Below are positions 1 through 11,999 of a stretch of DNA of 53,805 nt, piece by piece. The notes beneath the pieces are model-generated. The model did no database searches and was not told where the DNA came from. It was given only the letters and a program-made list of their open reading frames with translations. The translations under genes and the position numbers were made by a program. The DNA lies in assembly GCA_900316015.1 (NCBI GenBank), contig ONBG01000019.1:1-53805 (forward strand). The letters are read 5' to 3'. The DNA is from an uncultured Prevotella sp. GTDB taxonomy: Bacteria > Bacteroidota > Bacteroidia > Bacteroidales > Bacteroidaceae. The first letter of the stretch is position 1. Every line of letters begins with the position of its first letter.

Positions 1-97
1 GAAAGGACTGTAAACTTATCCGGAACGTAGCGAATAAACGTGACAACCCATTTAGTTATTAACATCAGAAGTTGTCAACTAAATCCAGTAAACTACA
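1..97 (+). repeat. Left copy of 97-bp perfect inverted terminal repeat
   Basis: Bases 1-97 are the exact reverse complement of 53709-53805; the match breaks at base 98. Inside it, TGACAAC (41-47) is complementary to GTTGTCA (71-77), and ATTTAGTT (50-57) to AACTAAAT (77-84), in interleaved rather than nested order. No ORF is present. It may be the end of a multi-copy element at which an assembly stopped, or a true inverted repeat in the genome; the sequence alone cannot decide. Confidence 0.9.
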
Positions 98-144
98 CTA
101 TATCCGTGAATGAAAAAGTCATTGGTTTCTGGTTGTTTTCCAAA

Positions 145-232
145 AGATGACCTTTCATCGTGCGGGAGATAACCTTTTGGGAGGCGGGAGATAACCTTTT
201 GGAGGGTGAAAGATGACCTCTTGCAACCATGT
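145..232 (+). repeat. Tandem array of four degenerate 22-bp units
   Basis: Units begin at 145, 167, 189 and 211, exactly 22 bp apart. The conserved core is AGATRACCTYTTG, followed by about nine variable, G-rich bases. The period is not a multiple of three, so this is not a coding repeat. The same family recurs at 53599-53708 and, in diverged form, at 47378-47465. Function is unknown. Confidence 0.8.
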
Positions 233-266
233 TGCTATCTTGTTCATTTTCAGTGAGTTAACTTTT

Positions 267-321
267 CAAAAAAAAGAGCTCCGGTATTCCTTACGCAAGC
301 GTTAAGAATACCGGAGCTTTT
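267..321 (-). terminator. Rho-independent terminator of the GH2 gene
   Basis: A 13-bp perfect stem (277-289 with 306-318) encloses a 16-base loop. On the minus strand it is followed by a long T-run (A-run at 267-275 on the plus strand). It lies 28 bp past the stop codon of the beta-galactosidase gene. Confidence 0.85.
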
Positions 322-345
322 CTATGTCGAGAGATGCCTTTTCCT

Positions 346-4383
<4,038 letters not shown>

Positions 4384-4393
4384 TTAGCTTATG

Positions 4394-4424
4394 CAAAGAT
4401 AGCACAAAAAAGAGGATCGTCAAA
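4394..4424 (-). promoter_or_regulatory. Bacteroidetes-type promoter of the GH2 gene
   Basis: On the minus strand TTTG (4424-4421) and TATCTTTG (4401-4394) are separated by 19 bp, a close match to the Bacteroidales housekeeping promoter. Transcription should start near 4387, which supports translation from 4356. Confidence 0.7.
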
Positions 4425-4504
4425 ATTCCTTTAGATATTTTCACTATATAGCCAATGATCCTCACCCTTGTCAGGGGCGAGCGTGCTTTTACAGGATTTT
4501 TTCG

Positions 4505-4531
4505 TTGGTTCCCGTTTTGGCACGTTATTTG
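4505..4531 (+). promoter_or_regulatory. Possible htpG promoter
   Basis: TTGG (4505-4508) and TATTTG (4526-4531) resemble the Bacteroidetes -33/-7 elements, although the -7 box is one base short. It lies 40 bp upstream of htpG. I see no CIRCE or other heat-shock operator. Confidence 0.35.
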
Positions 4532-4570
4532 CAAGAGTGCCAGTAGAAGATAAATAACACATTATATCAT

Positions 4571-6625
4571 ATGCAAAAAGGTAATATTGGGGTTACAACA
4601 GAGAACATATTCCCCGTCATTAAAAAGTTCCTTTATTCTGATCACGAGATCTTTCTCCGTGAGATGGTTTCGAACGCAGTCGATGCTACCCAGAAGATGA
4701 AGACCCTTGCGGAAAAGGGTGACTTCAAGGGAGATTTAGGCGACCTGACCGTACATGTCGTTTTGAACAAAGATAAGGGTACGCTCACCATCAGCGATCG
4801 CGGCATCGGCATGACAGAGGAGGAGATTGACAAGTATATCAACCAGATTGCATTCTCAGGCGTGAATGATTTCTTGGAGAAATATAAGGATAATGCCAAC
4901 GCTATCATCGGTCATTTTGGCTTGGGATTCTATAGTGCCTTCATGGTAAGCAAGCAAGTGGAGATCGTGACTAAGAGCTACAAGGACGGCTCGAAGGCAG
5001 TAAGATGGAGCTGTGAGGGCAATCCGGAGTTTGAGATCACCGATGCCGAGAAGGAAGACAGAGGATCGGACATTATCCTCCATATCGCAGACGATTGCAA
5101 GGAATATTTGGAGAAGGAGAAGATCGAGGAGCTCTTGAATAAGTATTGCAAGTTCATGCCAGTACCGATTGCATTTGGAAAGAAGACTGAATGGAAGGAT
5201 GGCAAGAACGTGGAGACGGCTGAGGACAACATTATTAATAATGTGGAACCCCTTTGGACGAAGGCACCCAGTACGTTGAAGGATGAAGATTACAAGAAGT
5301 TCTATCGTACATTGTATCCTATGCAGGATGAACCTCTCTTCTGGATTCACCTGAATGTGGATTATCCATTTAACCTCACGGGTATTCTTTACTTTCCACG
5401 TATCCATAGCAACATCGACTTGCAGCGCAATAAGATACAGCTTTATTGCAATCAGGTATTCGTGACCGATCAAGTGGAAGGGATCGTGCCCGAGTTCCTC
5501 ACCTTGCTCCATGGTGTCATCGATTCCCCAGACATCCCGTTGAACGTCAGCCGTTCCTACCTGCAAAGTGACGCAAACGTCAAGAAGATCTCTACGTATA
5601 TCACGAAGAAGGTGGCTGATCGCTTGCAAAGTATCTTCAAGGAAGACCGTAAAGGCTATGAGGAAAAATGGGATAACTTGAAGATCTTCATCAATTATGG
5701 AATGCTCTCGCAGGAGGATTTCTATGAGCGTGCGAAAGACTTTGCCCTGATGAAGGATACGGAAGGCAAATATTTCACCTTCGAGGAGTATAAGACCTTG
5801 ATCAAGGATAACCAGACGGATAAGAGCGGACAATTGGTTTACCTGTATGCTACGAATGTACAGAGCCAGTATACTTATATTGAGGCTGCTAAGAATAAAG
5901 GCTATAGCGTACTGTTGCTTGACGGTCAGTTGGATGTTCCAATGGTTAGCATGCTTGAGCAGAAGTTGGAGAAGAGCCGGTTCGTGCGTGTGGACAGTGA
6001 CATCATTGACCGCCTGATCATCAAGGAGGATGAGAAGAAGAGCGAGCTGAGCAGTGATGAGCGTGACATTTTGACAGAGGTGTTCCGTTCTCAGATGCCA
6101 AAGATAGATAAGGCAGAGTTCACTGTTGAGGTGCAGGCTTTGGGAGAAGACCAGCAACCGGTCATCATTACCCAAAACGAATATATGCGTCGTATGAAGG
6201 ACATTAGTAAGTTCCAGAGCGGAATGAGCTTCTATGCCCAGATGCCAGATTCCTATACGCTGGTGCTGAACAGCGACCATAAGCTCTTGAAGGGGATCTT
6301 GGATGATACGAACCATGCTACGGCAGAAGCCCTGAAGCCAGTCGTGAGCGAGCTGAAGGGACAGCAAGCTCGTTTGGCAGCGCTTCATCAGAGCCAGAGT
6401 AAGAAGAAACCAGAGGAGATCACCCAAGAAGAGAAGGATGATCTCAAGAACACCGAGAAGGCAGTTGAAGAACAAAGGGAGAAGAAGACGGAAATCCTCT
6501 CTGGATTTGCTAAGGACGATAAGGCTGTCCACCAATTAATCGACCTTGCCTTGCTCCAGAATGGCATGCTGAAAGGTGAGGCTCTTGACAAGTTCTTGAA
6601 GCGAAGCGTCGATCTCATTCAATGA
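4571..6625 (+). CDS. htpG: Molecular chaperone HtpG (Hsp90)
   Basis: A cytoplasmic ATP-dependent Hsp90 chaperone of 684 aa, the usual size in Bacteroidales. The N-terminal GHKL ATPase domain shows Glu31 and Asn35 (EMVSNAVDA), Asp76 in DRGIGMT and the glycine-rich lid GHFGLGFYS near residue 118. The middle domain carries the conserved NVSRSYLQSD segment, and the C-terminal dimerisation region is lysine/glutamate-rich. It is monocistronic: flanked upstream by the divergent GH2 gene and downstream by a strong terminator. The region coding for residues 95-650 also holds a long open antisense frame, which is a codon-bias shadow and not a gene. Confidence 0.97.
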   Translation: MQKGNIGVTTENIFPVIKKFLYSDHEIFLREMVSNAVDATQKMKTLAEKGDFKGDLGDLTVHVVLNKDKGTLTISDRGIGMTEEEIDKYINQIAFSGVNDFLEKYKDNANAIIGHFGLGFYSAFMVSKQVEIVTKSYKDGSKAVRWSCEGNPEFEITDAEKEDRGSDIILHIADDCKEYLEKEKIEELLNKYCKFMPVPIAFGKKTEWKDGKNVETAEDNIINNVEPLWTKAPSTLKDEDYKKFYRTLYPMQDEPLFWIHLNVDYPFNLTGILYFPRIHSNIDLQRNKIQLYCNQVFVTDQVEGIVPEFLTLLHGVIDSPDIPLNVSRSYLQSDANVKKISTYITKKVADRLQSIFKEDRKGYEEKWDNLKIFINYGMLSQEDFYERAKDFALMKDTEGKYFTFEEYKTLIKDNQTDKSGQLVYLYATNVQSQYTYIEAAKNKGYSVLLLDGQLDVPMVSMLEQKLEKSRFVRVDSDIIDRLIIKEDEKKSELSSDERDILTEVFRSQMPKIDKAEFTVEVQALGEDQQPVIITQNEYMRRMKDISKFQSGMSFYAQMPDSYTLVLNSDHKLLKGILDDTNHATAEALKPVVSELKGQQARLAALHQSQSKKKPEEITQEEKDDLKNTEKAVEEQREKKTEILSGFAKDDKAVHQLIDLALLQNGMLKGEALDKFLKRSVDLIQ

Positions 6626-6638
6626 TAAAAGTTAGAAA

Positions 6639-6673
6639 AGTGTGGTTGATCAAGGGTCAATCACACTTTTTTT
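6639..6673 (+). terminator. Rho-independent terminator after htpG
   Basis: AGTGTGGTTGA (6639-6649) pairs with TCAATCACACT (6657-6667) with one mismatch, followed by seven Ts. Confidence 0.85.
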
Positions 6674-6692
6674 GAAAAAAGTTATGTAAAAG

Positions 6693-6724
6693 TTTGGCGG
6701 TTACAAAAAAAGTCTATACCTTTG
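6693..6724 (+). promoter_or_regulatory. Promoter of tRNA-Arg
   Basis: TTTG (6693-6696), a 20-bp spacer and TACCTTTG (6717-6724) match the Bacteroidetes consensus. It lies 29 bp before the mature tRNA. Confidence 0.85.
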
Positions 6725-6753
6725 CACTCGCATTTGAGAAATCAATGCTCCGA

Positions 6754-6827
6754 GGCTCCGTAGCTCAACTGAATAGAGCATCTGACTACGGATCAGAAGG
6801 TTCCGGGTTTGAATCCCAGCGGAGTCA
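6754..6827 (+). tRNA. tRNA-Arg (ACG)
   Basis: A complete cloverleaf of 74 nt. The acceptor stem GGCTCCG/CGGAGTC has one G-U pair. The anticodon stem TCTGA/TCAGA encloses the loop CTACGGA with anticodon ACG, and the T-arm is TTCCGGGTTTGAATCCC-like. The 3' CCA is not encoded. Confidence 0.95.
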
Positions 6828-6828
6828 C

Positions 6829-6859
6829 AAAGTCTGGCAAGAAATTGCTGGACTTTTTT
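6829..6859 (+). terminator. Terminator after tRNA-Arg
   Basis: AAAGTC and GACTTT, with inner GCAA/TTGC, form an interrupted stem followed by a T-run (6853-6859). The rest of the gap up to 6952 holds a small hairpin (AGCAAGGC/GCCTGCT near 6899) and no gene. Confidence 0.7.
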
Positions 6860-6952
6860 CGTTATAGAGGGTTGTTCCTTTCAGGCGTACACACCCATTA
6901 GCAAGGCGTCAGCCTGCTCTATATAGGCTCACCCCTGGATTTATAGATAGGT

Positions 6953-7420
6953 ATGGAAAACGAATTTGAGGAAATGAAGAAACAAAGAATACTTTTCGTT
7001 TGCCATGGCAATATTTGCAGAAGCCCAATGGCAGAGTTCATGCTGAAGCATTTCGTGAAGGAAGCAGGCCGGAAGGATGAGTTTGACATTGATAGTGCCG
7101 CGACCTCTTCGGAAGAGCTTGGAAATGACATGTATCCACCTGCACAGCGTTGTCTTAGGATCCATGGCATCCCTTATCAGCATCGCTCCGCCCGACAGAT
7201 GACCCGGGCTGATTATCAGGATTACGATCAAATCTTTGTGATGGACCAGAATAATCTAAGATGGTTGCATGCGCGAGGTATAGAGGACCCGGACGGAAAA
7301 ATTCGGATGGTCATGTCGCTCGTGGGAAAGAACAGGGATGTCGCCGACCCTTGGTATACCGGTGATTTTGAAAAGACGTTCCATGACTTGCAGGAAGCCT
7401 TGCCAAAATTACTGGATTAG
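6953..7420 (+). CDS. Low-molecular-weight protein-tyrosine phosphatase
   Basis: A 155-aa arsenate-reductase-fold phosphatase that removes phosphate from tyrosine residues. The P-loop CHGNICRS (Cys17 nucleophile, C-x5-R-S) is at the N-terminus and the general-acid Asp is in ADPWYTG near residue 136. A second ATG at 6974 (148 aa) sits five bases after TGAGGA and would place the P-loop at the usual distance from the N-terminus, so either start is possible. No capsule or kinase gene adjoins it, so the substrate cannot be inferred. The downstream genes run the opposite way. Confidence 0.93.
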   Translation: MENEFEEMKKQRILFVCHGNICRSPMAEFMLKHFVKEAGRKDEFDIDSAATSSEELGNDMYPPAQRCLRIHGIPYQHRSARQMTRADYQDYDQIFVMDQNNLRWLHARGIEDPDGKIRMVMSLVGKNRDVADPWYTGDFEKTFHDLQEALPKLLD

Positions 7421-7441
7421 GGTCGCGTGGCCATGGATAGC

Positions 7442-7840
7442 TCACATCTTTTTCTCGCCATCTTGCTTAAAGCAGATGACGCGAGTCAAGGAGTTATCCA
7501 AATAATAAGTTTGTTTGTATTCAGTCTTGTTGCCAGAATTATCTGTCAACACATATGTTATCCTCAAGAATTTGAGTTGGTTCGTGTATTTACCCGGTGC
7601 GTAATGGATCGGTTGCACGAAAATTGGATTCTTGGAAGCATCGTCCCTCATCACTTTTATCATGCTATCTGTGATATAGACCGTGGAATCAAGTTTTGAA
7701 AAACCTTTGATGGAAAGGTCTTTCTTTGTTAACTGACCGTCCAAGAACGAGTTCACTATTTCCTTGGCACTATGCTGCTGACCGCAGCCCACAAATAGGG
7801 CTGCAGCCAACAGAAGTGGTATGATCCTTATTCTCTTCAT
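7442..7840 (-). CDS. Small lipoprotein of unknown function
   Basis: A 132-aa exported protein with a lipoprotein signal (MKRIRIIPLLLAAALFVGC; lipobox LFVGC), followed by a short mixed domain with an SAKEIVNSFLDG segment resembling small Bacteroidetes lipoproteins of unknown role. I do not recognise a family. Its ATG shares one base with the TAA stop of pepD (TAATG), so it is co-transcribed and probably translationally coupled. A longer frame reading upstream lies inside pepD and lacks a signal, so it was not used. Confidence 0.8.
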   Translation of the reverse strand: MKRIRIIPLLLAAALFVGCGQQHSAKEIVNSFLDGQLTKKDLSIKGFSKLDSTVYITDSMIKVMRDDASKNPIFVQPIHYAPGKYTNQLKFLRITYVLTDNSGNKTEYKQTYYLDNSLTRVICFKQDGEKKM

Positions 7841-9306
7841 TATTCTTCCTTTACAGGTATGTTCTTCAGAATCTCGGTCAAATGATCCCAAACCATTTGC
7901 ACGGTTGGGATGTAAAGACACTCATCCGGAGTATGGACGTTCCTCAGCGTAGGACCAAAGGACACCATGTCTAAGTCTGGGTAGCGTTCGGAGAACAGCC
8001 CGCATTCCAGTCCTGCATGGATACCCAGGACCTTCGGTTCCTTGTGGAACAGTTTCTTGTAAGCATCCACGGCCAGCTTTGTCAGCTTGCTGTTGGGGTT
8101 CATCTTCCATGCGGGATATCCATCGTTCTGGATGACCTCAGCTCCTGCAAGCTGGAAAACAGCCTTGATGGTGTTGCACTGGTTGTCGAGGTTGCTCATT
8201 ACGTTACTACGCTGTGAAGAAAGGACCTCGATCTCATTCTCGGAAGTCTTGACGACAGCGACGTTGCTGGATGTCTCTACCATCCAAGCCAGCTCTTCAT
8301 CCTGGCACATGGCGAAGACCCCATTGTCGATACCCTGCAATGCCAAGATCAGGTTGCGGCTTACCTGTGCAGGAACGACTTTCTGAGCTGTTGAGCTAGA
8401 CATGTTGAAGACCATGGCCTTGTCGGTAACGTGGAACTCGTCCTCGACGTTTTTAGCAAAAATATTCCAATCGGCGCGAACCTCTTCCTTCTTGTCCTGA
8501 GGAATGGCGATGACCGCCTTCCCATCACGTGGAATCGCATTGTGCAATTTTCCTGAATTCCAGCTGGCCAAACGCAAGGAGATACCCTTGTTGAGTTCGT
8601 TATAGAGGAATCTTGCGATAATCTTGATGGCATTCGCACGTTTCTTGTTGATGTCATCCCCTGAGTGTCCTCCGTTCAGTCCTTTGAGGGATAATTCCAC
8701 GAAGAAATCATCTTTCGGGGCATCTTCGCGTTCAAACTTGAACGTGGCAATCGTACTCCTTCCCCCTGCACACGAGATAAAGATCTGTCCTTCGTCCTCT
8801 GAATCAAGGTTGATCAGCATCTTACCCGTCATAAATCCAGCCTTCATGCCTAATGCACCAGTCAACTGTGTCTCTTCATCTCTTGTGAAGACACATTCGA
8901 TAGGACCATGTTCCACATCATCGCTATCGAGCAGGGCCAGTTCAATTGCATCTCCAATGCCGTCGTCTGCACCCAGAGTGGTACCTTTGGCGTGCATCCA
9001 ATCACCATCCACATACGTCTGGATAGCATCTTTGTTGAAGTCGAATTCGACATCTACCAACTTGTCACATACCATATCCATGTGGCTTTGCAAGATAACG
9101 GTCTCTCGGTTCTCATACCCTGGAGTGGCAGGTTTGCGGATCAGGACATTGCCTGTTTCGTCTACTTTGGTTTCAAGATGATGTTCCTCACCAAATTTCT
9201 TCAGATACTCAATCATTTTTTCCTCGTGCTTGGAAGGCCGTGGAATCTGGTTGATTTTCGCGAACTGCTCGAATACGCGAGCAGGTTTTAAATTACTTTC
9301 ACTCAT
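7840..9306 (-). CDS. pepD: Aminoacyl-histidine dipeptidase (PepD, M20)
   Basis: A cytoplasmic zinc metallopeptidase of 488 aa that hydrolyses dipeptides including Xaa-His. Metal and catalytic residues are visible: His75 and Asp77 in QSHMDMV, the GADDGIGDA bridging Asp, and the Glu pair in FTRDEET. The inserted lid/dimerisation domain includes NGGHSGDDIN, and the C-terminal GLECGLF carries a further metal-ligand Glu. Length matches PepD of Bacteroides and enterobacteria (about 485 aa). It is first in a two-gene unit with the lipoprotein downstream. Amino-acid and peptide fermentation is typical of the group. Confidence 0.95.
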   Translation of the reverse strand: MSESNLKPARVFEQFAKINQIPRPSKHEEKMIEYLKKFGEEHHLETKVDETGNVLIRKPATPGYENRETVILQSHMDMVCDKLVDVEFDFNKDAIQTYVDGDWMHAKGTTLGADDGIGDAIELALLDSDDVEHGPIECVFTRDEETQLTGALGMKAGFMTGKMLINLDSEDEGQIFISCAGGRSTIATFKFEREDAPKDDFFVELSLKGLNGGHSGDDINKKRANAIKIIARFLYNELNKGISLRLASWNSGKLHNAIPRDGKAVIAIPQDKKEEVRADWNIFAKNVEDEFHVTDKAMVFNMSSSTAQKVVPAQVSRNLILALQGIDNGVFAMCQDEELAWMVETSSNVAVVKTSENEIEVLSSQRSNVMSNLDNQCNTIKAVFQLAGAEVIQNDGYPAWKMNPNSKLTKLAVDAYKKLFHKEPKVLGIHAGLECGLFSERYPDLDMVSFGPTLRNVHTPDECLYIPTVQMVWDHLTEILKNIPVKEE

Positions 9307-9322
9307 TATTTTGTTATTTTAT

Positions 9323-9353
9323 TTTGTATTTTGTTCCTTTTGATGTATCTTTG
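9323..9353 (+). promoter_or_regulatory. Strong promoter divergent from pepD
   Basis: TTTG (9323-9326), a 19-bp spacer and TATCTTTG (9346-9353). Predicted start near 9360, about 146 nt before the first confident ATG (9506). Confidence 0.8.
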
Positions 9354-9359
9354 CAGCAT

Positions 9360-9505
9360 CTTTAAGAAAGATGCCGCATCAACAGGGTTCATTCTTGCTC
9401 AGTTCAATTCACTTGGGCTTCGCATCCGATTGGCACTGTTCCTGCAATGAGTCTGGTGCCCATGGGGAGACGTATTTCCATCAGCGCACTGCAAAATTAA
9501 GCAAA
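9360..9505 (+). other. Candidate structured 5' leader or small RNA
   Basis: Downstream of a good promoter, about 146 nt precede the small membrane protein. Visible pairings: GGCAC with GTGCC (about 9430 and 9461), an enclosing TGGGC with GCCCA (about 9415 and 9464), and ATGGGGA with TTTCCAT. I could not match it to a cobalamin, TPP, SAM or 6S RNA consensus by eye. An ATG at 9371 is in frame with the downstream gene and would give a 45-aa extension, so the region might instead be coding. Confidence 0.4.
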
Positions 9506-9700
9506 ATGATAGAAACTTTAGCATTCAGCGTGTTAATAATTGCTATATCGATAGCATTATTATCCGTAAAACTGATTTTCAGGAAGGACGGAAAGTTCTC
9601 TTCTCAGCATATCCACGATAACCCAGGTATGAAGGCTCGTGGAATCCATTGCGTATTGGATCAGGACAAGGAGGCACGTGTTGCTGACAAGGCGATGTAG
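9506..9700 (+). CDS. Small single-pass membrane protein
   Basis: A 64-aa protein. Residues 1-23 (MIETLAFSVLIIAISIALLS) form one transmembrane helix, followed by a basic stretch and a polar tail containing FSSQHIHDNPGM and RGIHCVLDQD. From memory it resembles a short conserved protein found in many Prevotella and Bacteroides genomes, function unknown. This start places the helix at the N-terminus; a longer in-frame start at 9371 is less likely. It lies 70 bp before the OmpH-like gene and could share its transcript. Confidence 0.65.
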   Translation: MIETLAFSVLIIAISIALLSVKLIFRKDGKFSSQHIHDNPGMKARGIHCVLDQDKEARVADKAM

Positions 9701-9770
9701 GAAGAAGTAAAGGTCAATCCCTGTCAAGGCATCTCATTCATCGGAATAAATTAGTAAAACTATATAGACA

Positions 9771-10391
9771 ATGAACAAGAAAGTAATTCGTGCATGTGCT
9801 TTGGCTGCAATGGCAACTATCGCCATGACATCCTGTAACCAGAGTAATCCTCAGATGGACCAGAAATCACAAACTTCCACATCTGCTTCAGGTGTCAAGA
9901 TTGCTTATGTAGAAGTTGACTCCATTATGAACCAATATCAGTTTGCCAAGGATTATTCTTTGATTCTGCAGAAGAAAGGGCAGAACATTCAAAATACATT
10001 GGGTGCCAAGCAACAGCAGTTGCAGGCCGCTGCAGCTAATTTTCAGCAGAAGGTGCAGCAGAATGCCTATACTCGTGAACAGGCAGAAGCGATCCAAGCT
10101 GGCTTGCAGCGCCAAAATCAGGACCTTCAAGCATTGAATCAGCGCTTGAGCGCAGAGTTCCAGAATGAAACGGATAAATATAATGCTGCTCTGCGGGATT
10201 CTATCCAGCATTTCCTTGCTTTATATAATAAGGATAAGAAATATAGCCTGATCTTGAGTAAGGCGGGCGACAATATCCTCTATGCAGACAAAGCTTATGA
10301 TATTACTGGCGAAGTGATTGCTGGACTGAATAAGGCTTACAAGCCTTCGAAATCGATGAAGGCAGCAAATACCACGTCTGCTAAGAAATAA
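9771..10391 (+). CDS. OmpH/Skp-family periplasmic chaperone-like lipoprotein
   Basis: A 206-aa exported protein with a lipoprotein signal ending in MTSC (Cys22). It then has the Skp/OmpH pattern: a short strand KIAYVEVDSIM, a long glutamine/alanine-rich coiled coil (about residues 70-140) and a returning segment with YSLILSKAGDNILYAD. Skp-family proteins hold unfolded outer-membrane proteins in the periplasm. This Bacteroidetes form is lipid-anchored, unlike soluble E. coli Skp. It is followed by a strong terminator. The family call rests on architecture and the conserved strand motifs. Confidence 0.88.
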   Translation: MNKKVIRACALAAMATIAMTSCNQSNPQMDQKSQTSTSASGVKIAYVEVDSIMNQYQFAKDYSLILQKKGQNIQNTLGAKQQQLQAAAANFQQKVQQNAYTREQAEAIQAGLQRQNQDLQALNQRLSAEFQNETDKYNAALRDSIQHFLALYNKDKKYSLILSKAGDNILYADKAYDITGEVIAGLNKAYKPSKSMKAANTTSAKK

Positions 10392-10415
10392 TCATAGACA
10401 TTAGGTGAGATAAAT

Positions 10416-10470
10416 AAGGTGAAAAATGAGAGCCAAATAATAAGTTCGGCTCTATTTTTCACCTTTAATC
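10416..10470 (+). terminator. Long hairpin terminator after the OmpH-like gene
   Basis: AAGGTGAAAAAT and GAGAGCC (10416-10434) pair with GGCTCT and ATTTTTCACCTT (10448-10465). It overlaps the longest possible reading frame of nth, which argues that nth starts downstream at 10494. Confidence 0.8.
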
Positions 10471-10493
10471 TTTCGTCATTTAGTTCTTTTCCA

Positions 10494-11144
10494 ATGACTC
10501 GTCAACAACGTTACGACTATATCCTTGACTATTTTCGGCAGAATGTAGGTCCTGTCACGACGGAGCTGCAGTTTGGCAGTGCTTTCCAATTGATTTGTGC
10601 CACCCTGCTCAGTGCTCAATGTACGGACAAGCGTATCAATCAGGTGACTCCAGAGCTCTTCCGGCATTATCCTACACCAGATGCTATGGCGAAGGCTGAG
10701 CCAGAGGATGTGTTAGCTTACGTGAAGAGCGTCAGCTACCCGAATGCCAAGGCAAAGCATTTAGTGGAAATGGCTCGAATGCTCGTTCACGATTTTGGAG
10801 GGAAAGTTCCCGAAAGTAGGGAAGACCTGATGAAACTTCCCGGTGTGGGGCGCAAGACCGCCAATGTCCTGCAGGCCGTATGGTTCGGTAAGGCAACTAT
10901 GGCAGTAGATACACATGTGTATCGGGTCAGTCACCGATTAGGCTTAGTGTCACGTACCGCCAACACTCCACTTCTGACAGAACAAGAACTGATCAGGCAT
11001 ATTCCCGAGGTGGATATTCCTCATGCCCACCATTGGCTTCTTCTCCATGGGCGTTATATCTGCACAAGCAGGAATCCTAAGTGTTCCCAGTGTCCTTTTG
11101 ATGCTATTTGTCCTAAGTTGTTCAATCATAGCAAACTGGAATGA
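10494..11144 (+). CDS. nth: Endonuclease III (DNA glycosylase/AP lyase)
   Basis: A base-excision-repair enzyme of 216 aa that removes oxidised pyrimidines and cuts the abasic site. The helix-hairpin-helix LPGVGRKTANV carries catalytic Lys121 and the following helix has Asp139 (VDTHVYRVSHRLG), equivalent to E. coli K120 and D138. The C-terminal [4Fe-4S] loop has C-x6-C-x2-C-x5-C. The upstream in-frame ATG at 10419 lies inside the preceding terminator, and the shorter form matches the usual length of about 211-225 aa. Confidence 0.96.
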   Translation: MTRQQRYDYILDYFRQNVGPVTTELQFGSAFQLICATLLSAQCTDKRINQVTPELFRHYPTPDAMAKAEPEDVLAYVKSVSYPNAKAKHLVEMARMLVHDFGGKVPESREDLMKLPGVGRKTANVLQAVWFGKATMAVDTHVYRVSHRLGLVSRTANTPLLTEQELIRHIPEVDIPHAHHWLLLHGRYICTSRNPKCSQCPFDAICPKLFNHSKLE

Positions 11145-11197
11145 TCATCATTCTGGAATCATGTTTTGACTGAGGTTTTTATTTAAAAGAATCAATC

Positions 11198-11899
11198 ATG
11201 AATGCAGCAAGAATTTTAGCCTTCCTTCGGGAAGTGATGATGAATAACAATCGTCCTTGGTTTCAGGAACACAAGGCAGAGTATTTAGCTTGCAAGGCAG
11301 ATTTTGAACAGAGTGTGGCGCAAGCCATTGCACGTTATTCAGAGTTTGATCCAGAGATTGCCCATCTTCAGGTGAAAGACTGTACCTACCGTTTTTATCG
11401 TGATATTAGGTTCAGCGAAGATAAATCCCCGTATAAAAATCATTTTGGGGCCTATCTCTGTGCTCATGGTAAAAAGTCATTGCGTGGAGGCTATTACATT
11501 CATTTGGAACCAGATGGATGTCTATTAGCTGTTGGCAGCTATTGGCTGCCCACCCATATACTCACCTCTTGTCGGAACGAGATCATGAGTAATATCGACC
11601 AGTGGCGTGCAGCAGTGGAAAATGAGAATTTTCGCAAGTACTTTGGCTTGCCCAATGAACACCAGTGGGGCGATAAAAAAGGATTCGGTGGGGCTGATCC
11701 TTTGAAGACATGCCCGTCAGGTTTCCCTCGTGATTACGAATATATCCACTATCTACGGATGAAAGATTACTGTTGTTGGACGCATGTCCCAGATACATTC
11801 TTCGAAGGCGACGATTGGTTGGAGAAATCGACAAAGATCTTTCAAATTGCCAAACCGATGATGGATTTCATGAATGCCGTCATAGACGATTATGAATAA
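11198..11899 (+). CDS. DUF2461 family protein
   Basis: A 233-aa cytoplasmic protein with the family pattern: an N-terminal NNRPWFQEHKAEY, a central YRFYRDIRFSEDKSPYK and then GGYYIHLEPDG. The family (TIGR02453) is widespread and its biochemical role is not established. It lies 53 bp after nth and is followed by a terminator, so the two may share a transcript. No signal peptide or membrane segment. Confidence 0.9.
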   Translation: MNAARILAFLREVMMNNNRPWFQEHKAEYLACKADFEQSVAQAIARYSEFDPEIAHLQVKDCTYRFYRDIRFSEDKSPYKNHFGAYLCAHGKKSLRGGYYIHLEPDGCLLAVGSYWLPTHILTSCRNEIMSNIDQWRAAVENENFRKYFGLPNEHQWGDKKGFGGADPLKTCPSGFPRDYEYIHYLRMKDYCCWTHVPDTFFEGDDWLEKSTKIFQIAKPMMDFMNAVIDDYE

Positions 11900-11918
11900 A
11901 AATGATAGTTTTATTTGA

Positions 11919-11957
11919 AAAAATCGGTTTCGTGAGAACAACGGAACCGATTTTTCT
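11919..11957 (+). terminator. Rho-independent terminator
   Basis: AAAAATCGGTTTCGT (11919-11933) pairs with ACGGAACCGATTTTT (11941-11955) around a 7-nt loop. Confidence 0.85.
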
Positions 11958-11958
11958 T

Positions 11959-11966
11959 TATATTTG
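11959..11966 (+). promoter_or_regulatory. -7 element of the ald promoter
   Basis: TATATTTG lies 33 bp before the ald ATG. No clear -33 TTTG is present because the terminator occupies that position. Confidence 0.5.
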
Positions 11967-11999
11967 CAGGCGGTTAAACCAACTAAAAATTATTTTATC

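Noticed and set aside
145-232. CRISPR array
   Set aside because: The 22-bp period leaves no unique spacers between units and no cas genes are present.
4856-6535. 559-aa open frame antisense to htpG
   Set aside because: It is the complement of a strongly biased coding sequence, has no promoter or recognisable domains, and HtpG is certain.
9360-9505. Known riboswitch (cobalamin, TPP, SAM) before the small membrane protein
   Set aside because: The conserved boxes of these classes are not present by eye; left as an unclassified leader.
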